DNA from: Anaerolineae bacterium
Lineage (GTDB): Bacteria; Chloroflexota; Anaerolineae; Aggregatilineales; UBA3940
Assembly (NCBI GenBank): GCA_016928235.1
Contig: JAFGLD010000350.1
Coordinates: 1 to 33,588 of the forward strand
Length of the DNA stretch: 33,588 nt
Direction: 5' to 3'
Both the position numbers and the translations under genes were made by a program. The notes under the pieces are model-generated. The model was not told the DNA's origin. It saw only the letters and a program-made list of their open reading frames with translations, and made no database searches. Shown here piece after piece: positions 8,436 through 16,779 of this stretch. How positions within the stretch are numbered: the first letter of the stretch is position 1; every line of letters starts with the position of its first letter.

Positions 8436-9320
8436 TTACGTTTGATCCAGTGCAAACGGACGATCCATGAAATGTACCACCAGCAGGATCAGCAAATTGA
8501 GTAGACTGGCAGAGGCAACCAGGCCGGTCAACTGGTTCGCCACGATGATTACAGCCAGAATTGCCAGGATGCCGAAGAATTTCAGGAGCGGAATCTGCTG
8601 ATCGTCGAAAAGCTGGGGCATGGCCAGCGACACCAGGTAGCGGTTTTGCGGCAGGATATTGGCAGTCAGCATCAAGAAGAAGCGCACCAGGAAAATGCTG
8701 TGCAGGAGCAGGAAGATACCCGATGCGCCGCCTATAAAGTATTCCAGGGAAGTCGACCATTGGTCTGAAGCTAACAGGTCATAACTGTTTTGGTAGCTTA
8801 TGATGAACAGGCAAATGAGATACCAGAAATAGAGCAGGCTTTTGACGCCGGGATGAATGATCCGGTTCGTGAGGGCTATCACCAGCACGCCCAGGCTGGG
8901 GAGGAGCAGAGCGGCCAGCCAATACCAGTCGATGCCGGCAGGCAAAGAGATCAGGACGATGAGGTTGATCGCGACGATGGTTTGTTCGTTGATGCGCGGC
9001 ATAAGTTTAGGAATGACCATGCCAAAGATAAATAGAAAGAAGAACGACGGCCCCATGATGGCGTTCTGAATGAAGCTGAGCGTATTCAGGCTAAGGGGAG
9101 GGTTGACATATTCGGCCAGGGCAATGCATATCCAGGAAACGATCAGGACGATCAGGGTGATCTCCTGGATGCGGCTCAGGCGCGGAGCGAGGATGCCCGG
9201 CGCAGGACCGGCATCTCTTTGGCGATCGGCGGTTTCCCACAGAAGCAATATCTCGACGATAATCCCGGCAGCAACAGCGAGGTTAGGCGCAAGTTCCATC
9301 ATATTTTCCCGATTGCTCAC
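8436..9320 (-). CDS. Polytopic membrane protein of unknown function
   Basis: 294 residues, nearly all hydrophobic, forming about eight transmembrane helices with short loops. No catalytic or transport motif is recognisable. The GTG start overlaps the stop of the upstream gene (GTGA, 9317-9320), which implies translational coupling and a shared function with the DUF3592-like membrane protein. An ATG six codons further in (9302) is the alternative start. It is the last gene of the five-gene minus-strand cluster. Confidence 0.7.
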   Translation of the reverse strand: MSNRENMMELAPNLAVAAGIIVEILLLWETADRQRDAGPAPGILAPRLSRIQEITLIVLIVSWICIALAEYVNPPLSLNTLSFIQNAIMGPSFFFLFIFGMVIPKLMPRINEQTIVAINLIVLISLPAGIDWYWLAALLLPSLGVLVIALTNRIIHPGVKSLLYFWYLICLFIISYQNSYDLLASDQWSTSLEYFIGGASGIFLLLHSIFLVRFFLMLTANILPQNRYLVSLAMPQLFDDQQIPLLKFFGILAILAVIIVANQLTGLVASASLLNLLILLVVHFMDRPFALDQT

Positions 9321-9841
9321 ACTTTTATCAGCTGGTCATAATCGACCATGCCCAAAAAGACGAACTGTGGCTTGATCGCAATGATAAGCCAGGAGATACC
9401 CAGCACCCACCAGTAATCGGCAAGGACAGGCGGTGCCTTTTTGACTTCCGAATAGAAATCGGCCAGAGCGGTCTTTTCGCTCTCTGAAATCAGCCTGTCG
9501 ATGTAGATGACCCGGATAGTTGCCCCCGGCCGGATGGTCTCGATCACTTCGGGGGTGTAGTAGCGCAGACTGAGTGTACCAGATCGCTCCGTTCCGGAGG
9601 CATCGATGAAACTGACTCCGGCGCGGTTGTAATCCTCATCGATGTAGCTGACGACGGCATCCACTGTCTTGCCATAGCTCTCCAGGTTGTTCAAAAACCG
9701 GTGGTGTGCTCCCCATTGATCGATGAGGCTGATGATGCCCACCAGGAACATCAAGGGCGCCAGGACGGCCAGACAGAGAAGGAAGACATTGGCAATCGCT
9801 CCAACGATGCCGCGCTTGCCCTGGTCGACGGGTAATTTCAT
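9317..9841 (-). CDS. Membrane protein with DUF3592-like extracytoplasmic domain
   Basis: 174 residues. One helix near the N-terminus (about 12-38) and one near the C-terminus (about 145-165) flank a beta-rich domain with GKTVDAVVSYIDEDYNRAGV and TIRPGATIRVIYIDR, the pattern of DUF3592-type proteins whose function is unknown. The start ATG 9841 is chosen because GAAAGGAAA lies just upstream; the open frame to 9910 begins earlier without a ribosome binding site. It overlaps the next gene by 4 bases and follows the YqeK-like gene after 72 bases. Confidence 0.68.
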   Translation of the reverse strand: MKLPVDQGKRGIVGAIANVFLLCLAVLAPLMFLVGIISLIDQWGAHHRFLNNLESYGKTVDAVVSYIDEDYNRAGVSFIDASGTERSGTLSLRYYTPEVIETIRPGATIRVIYIDRLISESEKTALADFYSEVKKAPPVLADYWWVLGISWLIIAIKPQFVFLGMVDYDQLIKV

Positions 9842-9913
9842 CGCATTTCCTTTCTCGTAGACGCCACAGCTTGAGCCCATCGCTGTCGATGCCGGCAGCC
9901 TGGGTGGCAATTG

Positions 9914-10540
9914 TTACCACCTGTCAAAAAAATGTTCGTCAACAGGAACTCTTCTCCGCATGTCCCGGTAGCAACTTTGCAAGTTGGGATGCACAGGCAC
10001 ATCATGCTCCCGGAAGTACTCGATCACCCAGCCGCAGTGGAGCAAGGCGCTCTCTTCTTTTCGCCCGGCATACACGACGCTTTTGAGCTTTTTCATTCCC
10101 TTCCATTCGTGGCTGGGCGCCAGGATATCGGCAAAGCGAAGACACCATGACAGGCAGGAATGGAAATTGGAGCCGTTACCCACATACGAATGGGTCGATA
10201 TGGCATCGAGGACGTTGGGCTCGGTAATGCCAAGCTCTTTGGCAATGAGATAGGCTCCGGCCAGCGCGTGGAGGTACACCGGGTGTTCCTCACAGGGATC
10301 GGCTAGCTCGATACCCCCCTCTCTGATCAGTGCCATCTGGCGATCGGCCGGCAGATCTCTGGCCGCGTCGTGGAGCAGTCCGGTCACCACTGCCTGTTCG
10401 CGATCCAGGTTGTACAGTTCAGCCAGGTCGGCCATCACCCGCATGACTCCCATCGAATGTTGTAACCTCGATGGGGTCAACAGAGATTGCAGGAAGGGCA
10501 GGTAGCGATCGATATATCTGGTATCATGCATGGAGTTCAT
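9914..10540 (-). CDS. YqeK-like HD-domain phosphohydrolase
   Basis: 208 residues with the HD metal-site pattern in order: H28 (RLQHSMGV), H57-D58 (LLHDAARD), H86/H91 (EEHPVYLHALAGAYLI), H117 (ISTHS) and D138 (RFADI). Spacing and the LHxxxGAYLAxxELGIT-like segment match YqeK, reported to hydrolyse diadenosine tetraphosphate symmetrically. YqeK is usually encoded beside nadD; here it follows a lipoprotein hydrolase gene with a 20-base gap. Substrate assignment rests on family likeness only. An internal ATG three codons in is an alternative start. Confidence 0.8.
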   Translation of the reverse strand: MNSMHDTRYIDRYLPFLQSLLTPSRLQHSMGVMRVMADLAELYNLDREQAVVTGLLHDAARDLPADRQMALIREGGIELADPCEEHPVYLHALAGAYLIAKELGITEPNVLDAISTHSYVGNGSNFHSCLSWCLRFADILAPSHEWKGMKKLKSVVYAGRKEESALLHCGWVIEYFREHDVPVHPNLQSCYRDMRRRVPVDEHFFDRW

Positions 10541-10560
10541 GACTCAAATCGTTTTAGCAC

Positions 10561-11547
10561 CTACTCCAAACTCAATAGCAGCTCCTGGACATAAGTCACC
10601 ACCAACATCTCAATCTGTCCGTCCATGTCTTCGGGGAGCATGGTTGGCGGGTTAGCTGCATCGAAGGTCTGGTTAGGCGCCAGGTTGTTCAGCCTTACCC
10701 AGGGGACACCTCCACTCATCGCCGTGTTGAGCATGGTAACCGCGTGGGTGTTATCAGGTTGAACATGATCCTTTTCTGATTGAATGCGCTGGTAGGGAAC
10801 GTTAATCTGCGAGATGAAAGAGAGTGCCTCGCGTTGTGACCAGAAGGACTCATCGTCGCATCCGGCGATCCCGGCCAGATGGCCGATGTGATGCTCGTCG
10901 CAGCCGCCCGTATCGTTGCGGTCTGCTGGCCCCTCCCAATCGATCAGGAATCGCACAGGCAGATCAGGATAGCGAGCCAGCATGCCGGAAGCCATCGTAA
11001 CGCCGTAAGAATAGGATACCAGGCCAATGGAGGATGAGTCGATGTCAGGCAGGCCGGCTACTTGCCGGACAACCGCTGCCAACCCGTCCTGTTGGATAAA
11101 GCCACCATAGTCTTCCTCGCCCGTGCTCCGGCCTCGCCCATCCGGGTCAAACACCACGACGACAAAACCCGCATTGGCGATCTTCTGCGCCGGCCCATCG
11201 AGAAAACCACTGCTGTCGCTGTTACTGCCTGGGATGAGCACCAACGCAGGCAATACCTCGCCATCCCAGATTTGTGGGTGGACAACCTTCACGTACAGAC
11301 ATGCCCCATTAGCAGGATTATCGACAAGGTAGACATTCCCTTCACCAAATGTGCCGGCAGCCGCCTCGGCCACCGGACAGTCTTCCGGACAACTTTCCGC
11401 GTCCTCTGGCCACTCACACACGCTATCGCCACATACCCCGGGAGGGACGGCAAGCGTCGACGGCTGTTGAAGAACAGGCATGTTGCAGGCTGTCAGGATC
11501 AATACACTCATCAGGGCAACTGCCGGATAATCGATCAGCTTCCTCAT
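10561..11547 (-). CDS. Alpha/beta-hydrolase lipoprotein with Cys-rich N-terminal segment
   Basis: 328 residues. The signal peptide ends in lipobox LTAC (C21), so the protein is probably anchored outside the membrane. Residues 39-57 form a CGDSVCEWPEDAESCPEDC segment of the CGDGxC-E-CPxDC type seen in secreted proteins. The rest is an alpha/beta-hydrolase: oxyanion strand LVLIPGSNSDS (102-112), DPDGRGRS (134-141), nucleophile elbow S-Y-S180-Y-G and a late acid/His region. The usual first Gly of GxSxG is Ser here. The ATG overlaps the stop of the upstream HEAT-repeat gene (ATGA, 11544-11547), suggesting coupled synthesis. The substrate is unknown; dipeptidyl-peptidase- or dienelactone-hydrolase-like families are possible. 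Confidence 0.78.
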   Translation of the reverse strand: MRKLIDYPAVALMSVLILTACNMPVLQQPSTLAVPPGVCGDSVCEWPEDAESCPEDCPVAEAAAGTFGEGNVYLVDNPANGACLYVKVVHPQIWDGEVLPALVLIPGSNSDSSGFLDGPAQKIANAGFVVVVFDPDGRGRSTGEEDYGGFIQQDGLAAVVRQVAGLPDIDSSSIGLVSYSYGVTMASGMLARYPDLPVRFLIDWEGPADRNDTGGCDEHHIGHLAGIAGCDDESFWSQREALSFISQINVPYQRIQSEKDHVQPDNTHAVTMLNTAMSGGVPWVRLNNLAPNQTFDAANPPTMLPEDMDGQIEMLVVTYVQELLLSLE

Positions 11548-13163
11548 CCATTCTCCCCATAGTCTTGCATCGCAATCACCAACCGGGAAAAGAAACGATC
11601 AATGCGCATCTTCACCCGATTATCTGCGCCGTATTGCAGCGGCAGATCGGCCACGAAGGTCTCGCTGTCTTTACCGTCGTGACGCGATGGCAGGACGACT
11701 TTCACCCGGATGGTAGCATCGCTCTTGGTAACAGGCAGCGCCAGAGAAAACTCTCCCTCCGGGCCGGTCTCGACGCGGGCGCTGGCGGCCAGCCATTCCC
11801 AGACCTCGCGTTCGGCAACCCAGTGTTCTCGAATAATCTGGACAAAGCCTTGGGGCAGCGGCTGCCCATCATCTTCGACCAGTGTGCCGCTCAGGGTGGT
11901 AAAGTCCGGCGCCAGTTCCCTGAGATAAGCCAGGCTCTCAGGCCGGGTCATGGCAGCCAGGGCGCGTATGATCCAATCGTGTGGGACATCACCGGCCAAT
12001 TGATACAGCGCCTCGGCTGCAGATGTGGTGTTTATGTCGGACAGACCATCCAGGGCAGCGCGTTGCACTCCCGGGTCATCGTCGCGACCCAGCCGGCCGA
12101 GCAGCGAGGCCATTTCCGGGTGGCCGCTGCGCAAAATTATCCCAAGCAGCATCAAGCGCACCGTCTTATTGGGATGATCGATCAGCTCGCGAAGGGCATC
12201 GACCGCAGCCGGTCCGATGTTCTCCAATGCTGTCAGCACCTGCGTCATTCGATACACCGGAGAGGGCGGCGGCTCAGCGGCGAACCAGAACAACGACCGG
12301 ATAGCCTCCAATGTGCCGATCTCGCCTAGCGTACGAGCGGCCTCGGCTGCCTGCTGGGCATCGGCGCCATACAGAAGCTTTTTGTAATACATGATAGCAC
12401 GATCGTCGCCAAGTCTGGCCAGCGCACATGCAGCAGCAACAGCAACCGGTCGTTCTCCACCAGGACGCACTTCCCTGCGGAAACGATTGTATAGCAGGAA
12501 GCCTGTCCATGCCTGTCCGGTTGCGCCAAGCTTTTGAGCAGCCGCTGCACGCACTGCCGGGTTCTTGTTGTGCAGCCCGGTCATCAAGTCGCCAATGGTG
12601 TGCAATCCGCTCACAAACTGCCCTATCCCGGCCAGCTCACGGGTGTAACGCTGGGGCGGCCGGGCTCCCAACCCCACAGCTACATTCAGAACCTGTTTCT
12701 GTTTGCCCGAAGGCCAGGTCGCGAATTGCCGGCTATTCAGGGCGATCTCTAGTGACCGCTTGTCTTCCTCGCCACTTTTAGCCAGAGCGTCCATGTCGGT
12801 GCGGATCAAGATGTCCTTTAAGCGCAAAGCCGATGCAGCCTGGGGGTCAGGGATAGCAGCCAATGCCTGCGATGCCAGCGTGACGGTCTGCCGATCAGTG
12901 CCGAAGAGTGCCCTGGTCAGCGCCTCGATAGCAGGCTGGTTGCCGATACCCTGCAACGCCTCGATGGTCCAGCGGATGACATACTGATCCTTATCCTTTT
13001 CGAGTGCCTGGCCCAGATAGGAAACGCAGGCAGGCTTCTTGAGCTTGCCCAACGCCTGAGCAGCATATCGCCGGATCAAGGGATTGCGATCTTGCAGAGC
13101 ACGGCATAGGCCTCGCAGATCGCCTCGGGATAACATTTGTTCAACCTGATGCATGGAAGTCAT
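11544..13163 (-). CDS. HEAT-repeat protein with C-terminal beta-sandwich
   Basis: 539 residues with no signal peptide. Residues 1-410 are tandem HEAT/PBS-type helical repeats (for example RRYAAQALGKL, TVTLASQALAAI, AVRAAAAQKLGATG, QAAEAARTLGEIG). Residues about 420-539 read as a carboxypeptidase-regulatory-like beta-domain (LSGTLVEDDGQPLPQG ... GPEGEFSLALPV). HEAT arrays are scaffolds for protein contacts, and no enzyme motif is seen. It is the first gene of the minus-strand cluster and is coupled to the hydrolase lipoprotein by a 4-base overlap. Confidence 0.8.
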   Translation of the reverse strand: MTSMHQVEQMLSRGDLRGLCRALQDRNPLIRRYAAQALGKLKKPACVSYLGQALEKDKDQYVIRWTIEALQGIGNQPAIEALTRALFGTDRQTVTLASQALAAIPDPQAASALRLKDILIRTDMDALAKSGEEDKRSLEIALNSRQFATWPSGKQKQVLNVAVGLGARPPQRYTRELAGIGQFVSGLHTIGDLMTGLHNKNPAVRAAAAQKLGATGQAWTGFLLYNRFRREVRPGGERPVAVAAACALARLGDDRAIMYYKKLLYGADAQQAAEAARTLGEIGTLEAIRSLFWFAAEPPPSPVYRMTQVLTALENIGPAAVDALRELIDHPNKTVRLMLLGIILRSGHPEMASLLGRLGRDDDPGVQRAALDGLSDINTTSAAEALYQLAGDVPHDWIIRALAAMTRPESLAYLRELAPDFTTLSGTLVEDDGQPLPQGFVQIIREHWVAEREVWEWLAASARVETGPEGEFSLALPVTKSDATIRVKVVLPSRHDGKDSETFVADLPLQYGADNRVKMRIDRFFSRLVIAMQDYGENG

Positions 13164-13639
13164 ATGCTAACGGTAGCCATAATGAGACAGATTGTCAAAA
13201 TGATGGAAGCTGGGATTAGGGCTTTTCCATGATCGACGATTGAACAGCATCGACGATTGAACAGCATCGTAGGAATCAGTTTTTTCATGGCACAACCATA
13301 AACAGATCATACATCCAATGGAGAGGGACGGCACCGAGGTCGGGAACCGAATAGAGGCACATGGGGTGAGGTTACAAATCTTCAAACAACCAACCACGCT
13401 ATCTCGGCATGCTACCAATGATTTCATTCACGGGTATGTATTGCCCCTAATCCCCTGAACGATTACTCATTGCCAGATGTATTATGTCATGTATCGAGTC
13501 TGTTACACGATGTTTTCAATCTGTTACACCTGTGCATATTCCTGTAACACCCAAGACAATATAGTGAGAGAAGATACGGAATTCGGGTGGCAAGGTGCAT
13601 CAGGGTTGACCACCTTTTCTCTATTATGAGGATTGATCA
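13164..13639. other. Divergent intergenic region with short direct repeats
   Basis: 476 bp between the divergently transcribed HEAT-repeat and LRR genes, so it must hold promoters for both. A 17-bp unit starting ATCGACGATTGAACAGC is duplicated in tandem at 13232-13265. Three phased TGTTACA-type motifs are listed separately. TATAGT at 13560-13565 is a candidate -10 for the LRR gene. No gene is seen. Confidence 0.5.
13499..13550. promoter_or_regulatory. Three CTGTTACAC-type motifs phased at 21 bp
   Basis: TCTGTTACAC occurs at 13499-13508 and 13520-13529, and CCTGTAACAC at 13541-13550. Each start is exactly 21 bp, or two helical turns, after the previous one. TGTTACA and TGTAACA are reverse complements of each other. 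They lie 90-140 bp upstream of the LRR lipoprotein start and end just before a TATAGT box, which suits a cooperatively bound regulator. The regulator is unknown. Confidence 0.45.
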
Positions 13640-14398
13640 ATGAATACTCACAAACTAATTGATCTTTGTGCGTTAGCTATCTGCCTGCTGCTGGTAGGAT
13701 GCCAGTCACCAACATCGGCGTCGGCACCTTTGCCAACATCAACATTCGCCAGTGAACGCCAGGCGCTGGTGGCGATCTACCAGACGACAGGCGGCGATTA
13801 CTGGTATCGACGTGACGGCTGGCTGAGTGAACAATCCATCTGCACATGGTATGGTATTACATGTGCCTACGAACGAGTCATCGGGCTCGATCTTCATGAT
13901 AACAATTTGTGGGGAAGGCTGCCTTCGGAGATCGGTCTACTGACCAATCTTCAGAGTCTGGATCTCGCTCTCAATCATATTTCAGAGTTGTCACCAGAGA
14001 TCGGACGATTGATCGATTTACAGCGGTTGAATCTGAATGGTAACCAGATCAACAACCTGCCACCGGAGTTTTGCCGGTTAACCAACCTTCAGATATTGGG
14101 GCTGGGAGGCAACCGCCTAATAGGATTGCCAATGGGCTTTGGCCAGCTGATCAACCTCCGGGGTTTAGATCTGGGGTACAACCGGCTCCAGATGTTAACC
14201 CCAGAGATCGGTCAGTTGACCAATCTCCGATTGCTGTATCTGTCTCACAACAATCTCATGGATCTACCACCGGAGATCGGCCGGATGACCAGCCTTCAAA
14301 CCCTGGATCTGAGCTACAATCCGCTCAAGATACTGGTATTGGAGATCTGCCGGCTCCCTAACCTGCAAGACCCACCAGATTGGTGTGCTCACTTGTAG
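13640..14398 (+). CDS. Leucine-rich-repeat lipoprotein (paralogue B)
   Basis: 252 residues. Lipobox LLVGC (C21), a Ser/Pro/Thr linker, then the same cap as in the 5892 protein (ALVAIYQTTGGDYWYRRDGW, CTWYGITC) and about six 23-residue LRRs (LPPEIGRMTSLQTLDLSYN). It is shorter than paralogue A by about three repeats and ends in a degenerate cap with a cysteine. GAGG lies 11 bases upstream of ATG. Two such genes flank the minus-strand cluster, suggesting duplication followed by changes in repeat number. It is probably exported and anchored, with an unknown ligand. Confidence 0.84.
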   Translation: MNTHKLIDLCALAICLLLVGCQSPTSASAPLPTSTFASERQALVAIYQTTGGDYWYRRDGWLSEQSICTWYGITCAYERVIGLDLHDNNLWGRLPSEIGLLTNLQSLDLALNHISELSPEIGRLIDLQRLNLNGNQINNLPPEFCRLTNLQILGLGGNRLIGLPMGFGQLINLRGLDLGYNRLQMLTPEIGQLTNLRLLYLSHNNLMDLPPEIGRMTSLQTLDLSYNPLKILVLEICRLPNLQDPPDWCAHL

Positions 14399-14558
14399 AA
14401 AAAGGAGTGTCGATAAAGTCGCCAACGCACCTTTCGGTCAAACTCCAGGATGGTCGCCACGAATTATTGAGCATAAAAAGGACAATATCGAATCATTGAC
14501 GACTTGCCTGTCACATTGCTTGTTGGTGATATCTCTCTCTGCTAATGACTGAACTAAG

Positions 14559-14586
14559 TAGGGGCACGATATATCGTGCCCCTACG
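14559..14586. repeat. 28-bp perfect palindrome
   Basis: The half-site GTAGGGGCACGATA is followed directly by its exact reverse complement. The GTAGGGGC...GCCCCTAC outline is a common kind of intergenic palindrome in environmental bacteria. As RNA it would form a continuous 12-bp or longer hairpin. It lies 160 bp after the LRR gene and could terminate it, although no T-run follows. Confidence 0.7.
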
Positions 14587-14649
14587 GCGTGTCAATCACG
14601 CCCTATCACTGCCATGCCTTTTTTACCCGTTTATCTTTTGCGAAGTGAT

Positions 14650-14711
14650 GAGTGACGAGTTTTCGTTTATAGCTAACAGCCAATAACTAACAGCTAACCG
14701 CTAAATAGTTA
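14650..14711 (+). repeat. Dispersed spacer repeat, copy 1
   Basis: AGTGACGAGTTTTCGTTTA followed by CTAACAGCTAACCGCTAAA and AGTTA. The same order of blocks recurs at 25170-25219. This copy carries an extra AGCCAATAACTAACAGC insertion made of the same unit. Confidence 0.6.
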
Positions 14712-14781
14712 TGTTCCTCGAATTATTGATAAGATCACCAGGATGGGCGGAAGGGGTCAGGGCACAGGGTGGAAAGACCAG

Positions 14782-14825
14782 GAGTATGGCAGCAGTATGG
14801 CAGCAGTATGGCAGCAGTATGGCAG
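14782..14825 (+). repeat. 11-bp tandem repeat, four copies
   Basis: AGTATGGCAGC is repeated four times without change. The period is not a multiple of three, so the repeat cycles through all frames and is unlikely to be coding. Confidence 0.85.
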
Positions 14826-15190
14826 CAATAGTGTGTGTAGGGAGCGCCGTTTGGACAGCGCAGGCGTATCTTCTCAATAATCCGTGGGGGCAACTTTAAG
14901 CTAATTCTTGGTGATCAAGTTTTAGTGATCGGTGATCAGGTTTTAGGCGCAAATCACAAGTCGACGGTCAAAAAGCCAAGAACTAAAAACGGCCCCAAGT
15001 TATCGAGAAGATACATGTTCTCAGCACAGCAATTCTCGCCTTGGAGGTTTATCGCAAGGATCGCTGACAAAATCCTATGGTTTTCCTCTGCGTTCTCTGA
15101 AACGACCTCTGGTCGTCTCTCAGCGGTGAAACAGCTTTTTGTAGGGCATACCGTTTACAAACCAGTTCAACCCGGTAATCGCTGTTCGGC

Positions 15191-16642
15191 TTACTGCGTG
15201 CATCGCAGGTATGCATCGTCGATATAGCTGACATTGTGGACAAAAGGCCATAACCGCAGGTTCTCGAAGAACACTGTCACCTGGTTCCCAGTGGCTGTAA
15301 ACGTATAGCTGATTGGCACATACTGATCATAGATGCCATCGTCGTAGCTGAATCCACGGCTGACCTGGACGCCACTGGCATAGTCATTGTTCCCAACATA
15401 GAGGTTGGCCCCACCGCCCGGGTTGACGACGATAAACCAGGTCGAGTTCTCACGATCACTCCTCAAAACAAGATCGGATGTGAATCTTAATGCCTCGTTC
15501 GAGCTCCATGATTGGACAAACGCTCCAACCTCACACTGTGCGCCGGGTGTTGTTTGCACTGTTTGGTAAATCCCCCCCCGGCAGGCTTGCCAGGGGCACG
15601 ACCACTGCTGGGCCGTTGCGCCACTACGGACTCGCAGTGATTCCCCGGTTGATTGAAATGCCGGGCGCGACATCATCAGATCGACACGGTTGCCGTTACC
15701 CAGCCGTAAGGCACGGCACTTCTCAGTTGTGTAGGGTTGATCGCAATAAAACGGCTCCCATCCAACCAGAATGTTGACATTGTCTGCCCCTACACGACGC
15801 GCACTGCCCTCAAGGCCAGGGTTCGTCAACAGGTTTGGGGCATTCGCCGGTACTTGTATCTGTACGATTGGTGTGGGCGTACTGATGGGCGATGAAGTTC
15901 CTGATGGTTCTGGGGTCGCCGATGCAGTCGGTATCTTTGTCACAGCGGTCGTAGCTGTTGCCGGCTGCATTGTACTGGTAGCAACAGCCACTGTTGCGGT
16001 AGGTTTAACCGTTCCCTGTTTGATAATAAGTACCTGGCCCGGATAGATGATGTCGGGGTTGGTCAGGTTGTTGAGCAACGCAATAGCCTGGTAGGTAGTG
16101 CCAAAACGCAACGCGATCCGGCCGAGCGTGTCGCCCTGTTGCACCGTATACGTGACCGTCTCTACTGCACCGCCCTGACTGGTCGGCGCAGCCGTTGGCA
16201 CGGCAGCCGTAGCCGCAGGCTGTCCGCCTTGAGAGGGGATCACCAGGATCTGGCCGACAAAGAGCAGATCGATGTTGCTGAGCCCATTGAGTTGTGCCAG
16301 CGTTGCCACGGTGGTTCCAAAGCGCTGCGCAATTTGTGAGAGCGTATCACCCCGCGCGACAGTATAAGACGAGGTATTGATGGTGCCGGTGTTTCCACTG
16401 GTTCCCTCGCTGGATCCCCCACCAGGAATGGTGAGGACCTGTCCTGCATAGATCAGATTCGGATTAGTGATGCCGTTGGCCGAGGCAAGTTGCTCGACAG
16501 TCAGTCCATACGATCTGGCAATCGAGAAAAGCGTTTCTCCCGGCTGGACAACATGTGTACGATTTTGCGCGGATGCGACTGAGACACTGCTGAGGATCAC
16601 CATCAGAAGGACAAGTATAGAAATGACTCGCCGAAAAGTCAT
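15191..16642 (-). CDS. Exported triple-LysM protein with C-terminal beta-sandwich
   Basis: 483 residues from ATG 16642, which is preceded by GGGAG at good spacing; the frame extends 24 codons further without a ribosome binding site. Signal peptide about 1-26 (cleavage near ASAQ). Three LysM domains follow at about 29-75, 90-137 and 160-207, each with a (Q/R)xGDTLxxIAxRFGTT-like core and a final GQ(V/I)L(V/T)I strand. They should bind peptidoglycan or another GlcNAc polymer. A Thr/Pro/Ala-rich spacer (about 210-265) leads to a roughly 215-residue beta-rich domain starting NLLTNPGLEG and containing four or more cysteines, resembling carbohydrate-binding jelly rolls. No catalytic motif is seen. 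It is probably a cell-wall adhesin or glycan-binding protein. Confidence 0.87.
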   Translation of the reverse strand: MTFRRVISILVLLMVILSSVSVASAQNRTHVVQPGETLFSIARSYGLTVEQLASANGITNPNLIYAGQVLTIPGGGSSEGTSGNTGTINTSSYTVARGDTLSQIAQRFGTTVATLAQLNGLSNIDLLFVGQILVIPSQGGQPAATAAVPTAAPTSQGGAVETVTYTVQQGDTLGRIALRFGTTYQAIALLNNLTNPDIIYPGQVLIIKQGTVKPTATVAVATSTMQPATATTAVTKIPTASATPEPSGTSSPISTPTPIVQIQVPANAPNLLTNPGLEGSARRVGADNVNILVGWEPFYCDQPYTTEKCRALRLGNGNRVDLMMSRPAFQSTGESLRVRSGATAQQWSCPWQACRGGIYQTVQTTPGAQCEVGAFVQSWSSNEALRFTSDLVLRSDRENSTWFIVVNPGGGANLYVGNNDYASGVQVSRGFSYDDGIYDQYVPISYTFTATGNQVTVFFENLRLWPFVHNVSYIDDAYLRCTQ

Positions 16643-16779
16643 GGCACAATCTCCCTTCAACACAACTCTACATGACTGGTTCTCGATAATTGGTTTGTAG
16701 CGAGCAGCTATCAAGAGATCTTAACCTCATCATACTAGCACTATGGCTGATGAGCAAACTGGATGTTTTTCTTATCGCG

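Larger units (their letters stand above)
14399..15190. other. Repeat-rich intergenic region
   Basis: About 790 bp with no credible gene. It contains a 28-bp perfect palindrome (14559-14586), a spacer repeat shared with 25170-25219 (14650-14711), four tandem 11-bp units (14782-14825) and near-repeats of GTGATC(G/A)(A/G)GTTTTAG around 14912-14950. Frames that cross the 11-bp array (14711-14899) are made of the repeat and are not believed. Confidence 0.5.

Noticed and set aside
11349..12329. Plus-strand frame of 326 codons
   Set aside because: Antisense to the hydrolase and HEAT-repeat genes; no ribosome binding site and no recognisable domain.
13167..13427. Minus-strand frame of 86 codons upstream of the HEAT-repeat gene
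   Set aside because: It crosses the 17-bp tandem duplication, has no ribosome binding site, and shows no protein-like composition.
13499..13550. CRISPR array
   Set aside because: The units are only 10 bp with 11-bp gaps and three copies; no cas genes or long repeats are present in the window.
14711..14899. Plus-strand frame of 62 codons over the 11-bp array
   Set aside because: The peptide is mainly the 11-bp repeat read through three frames; no ribosome binding site.
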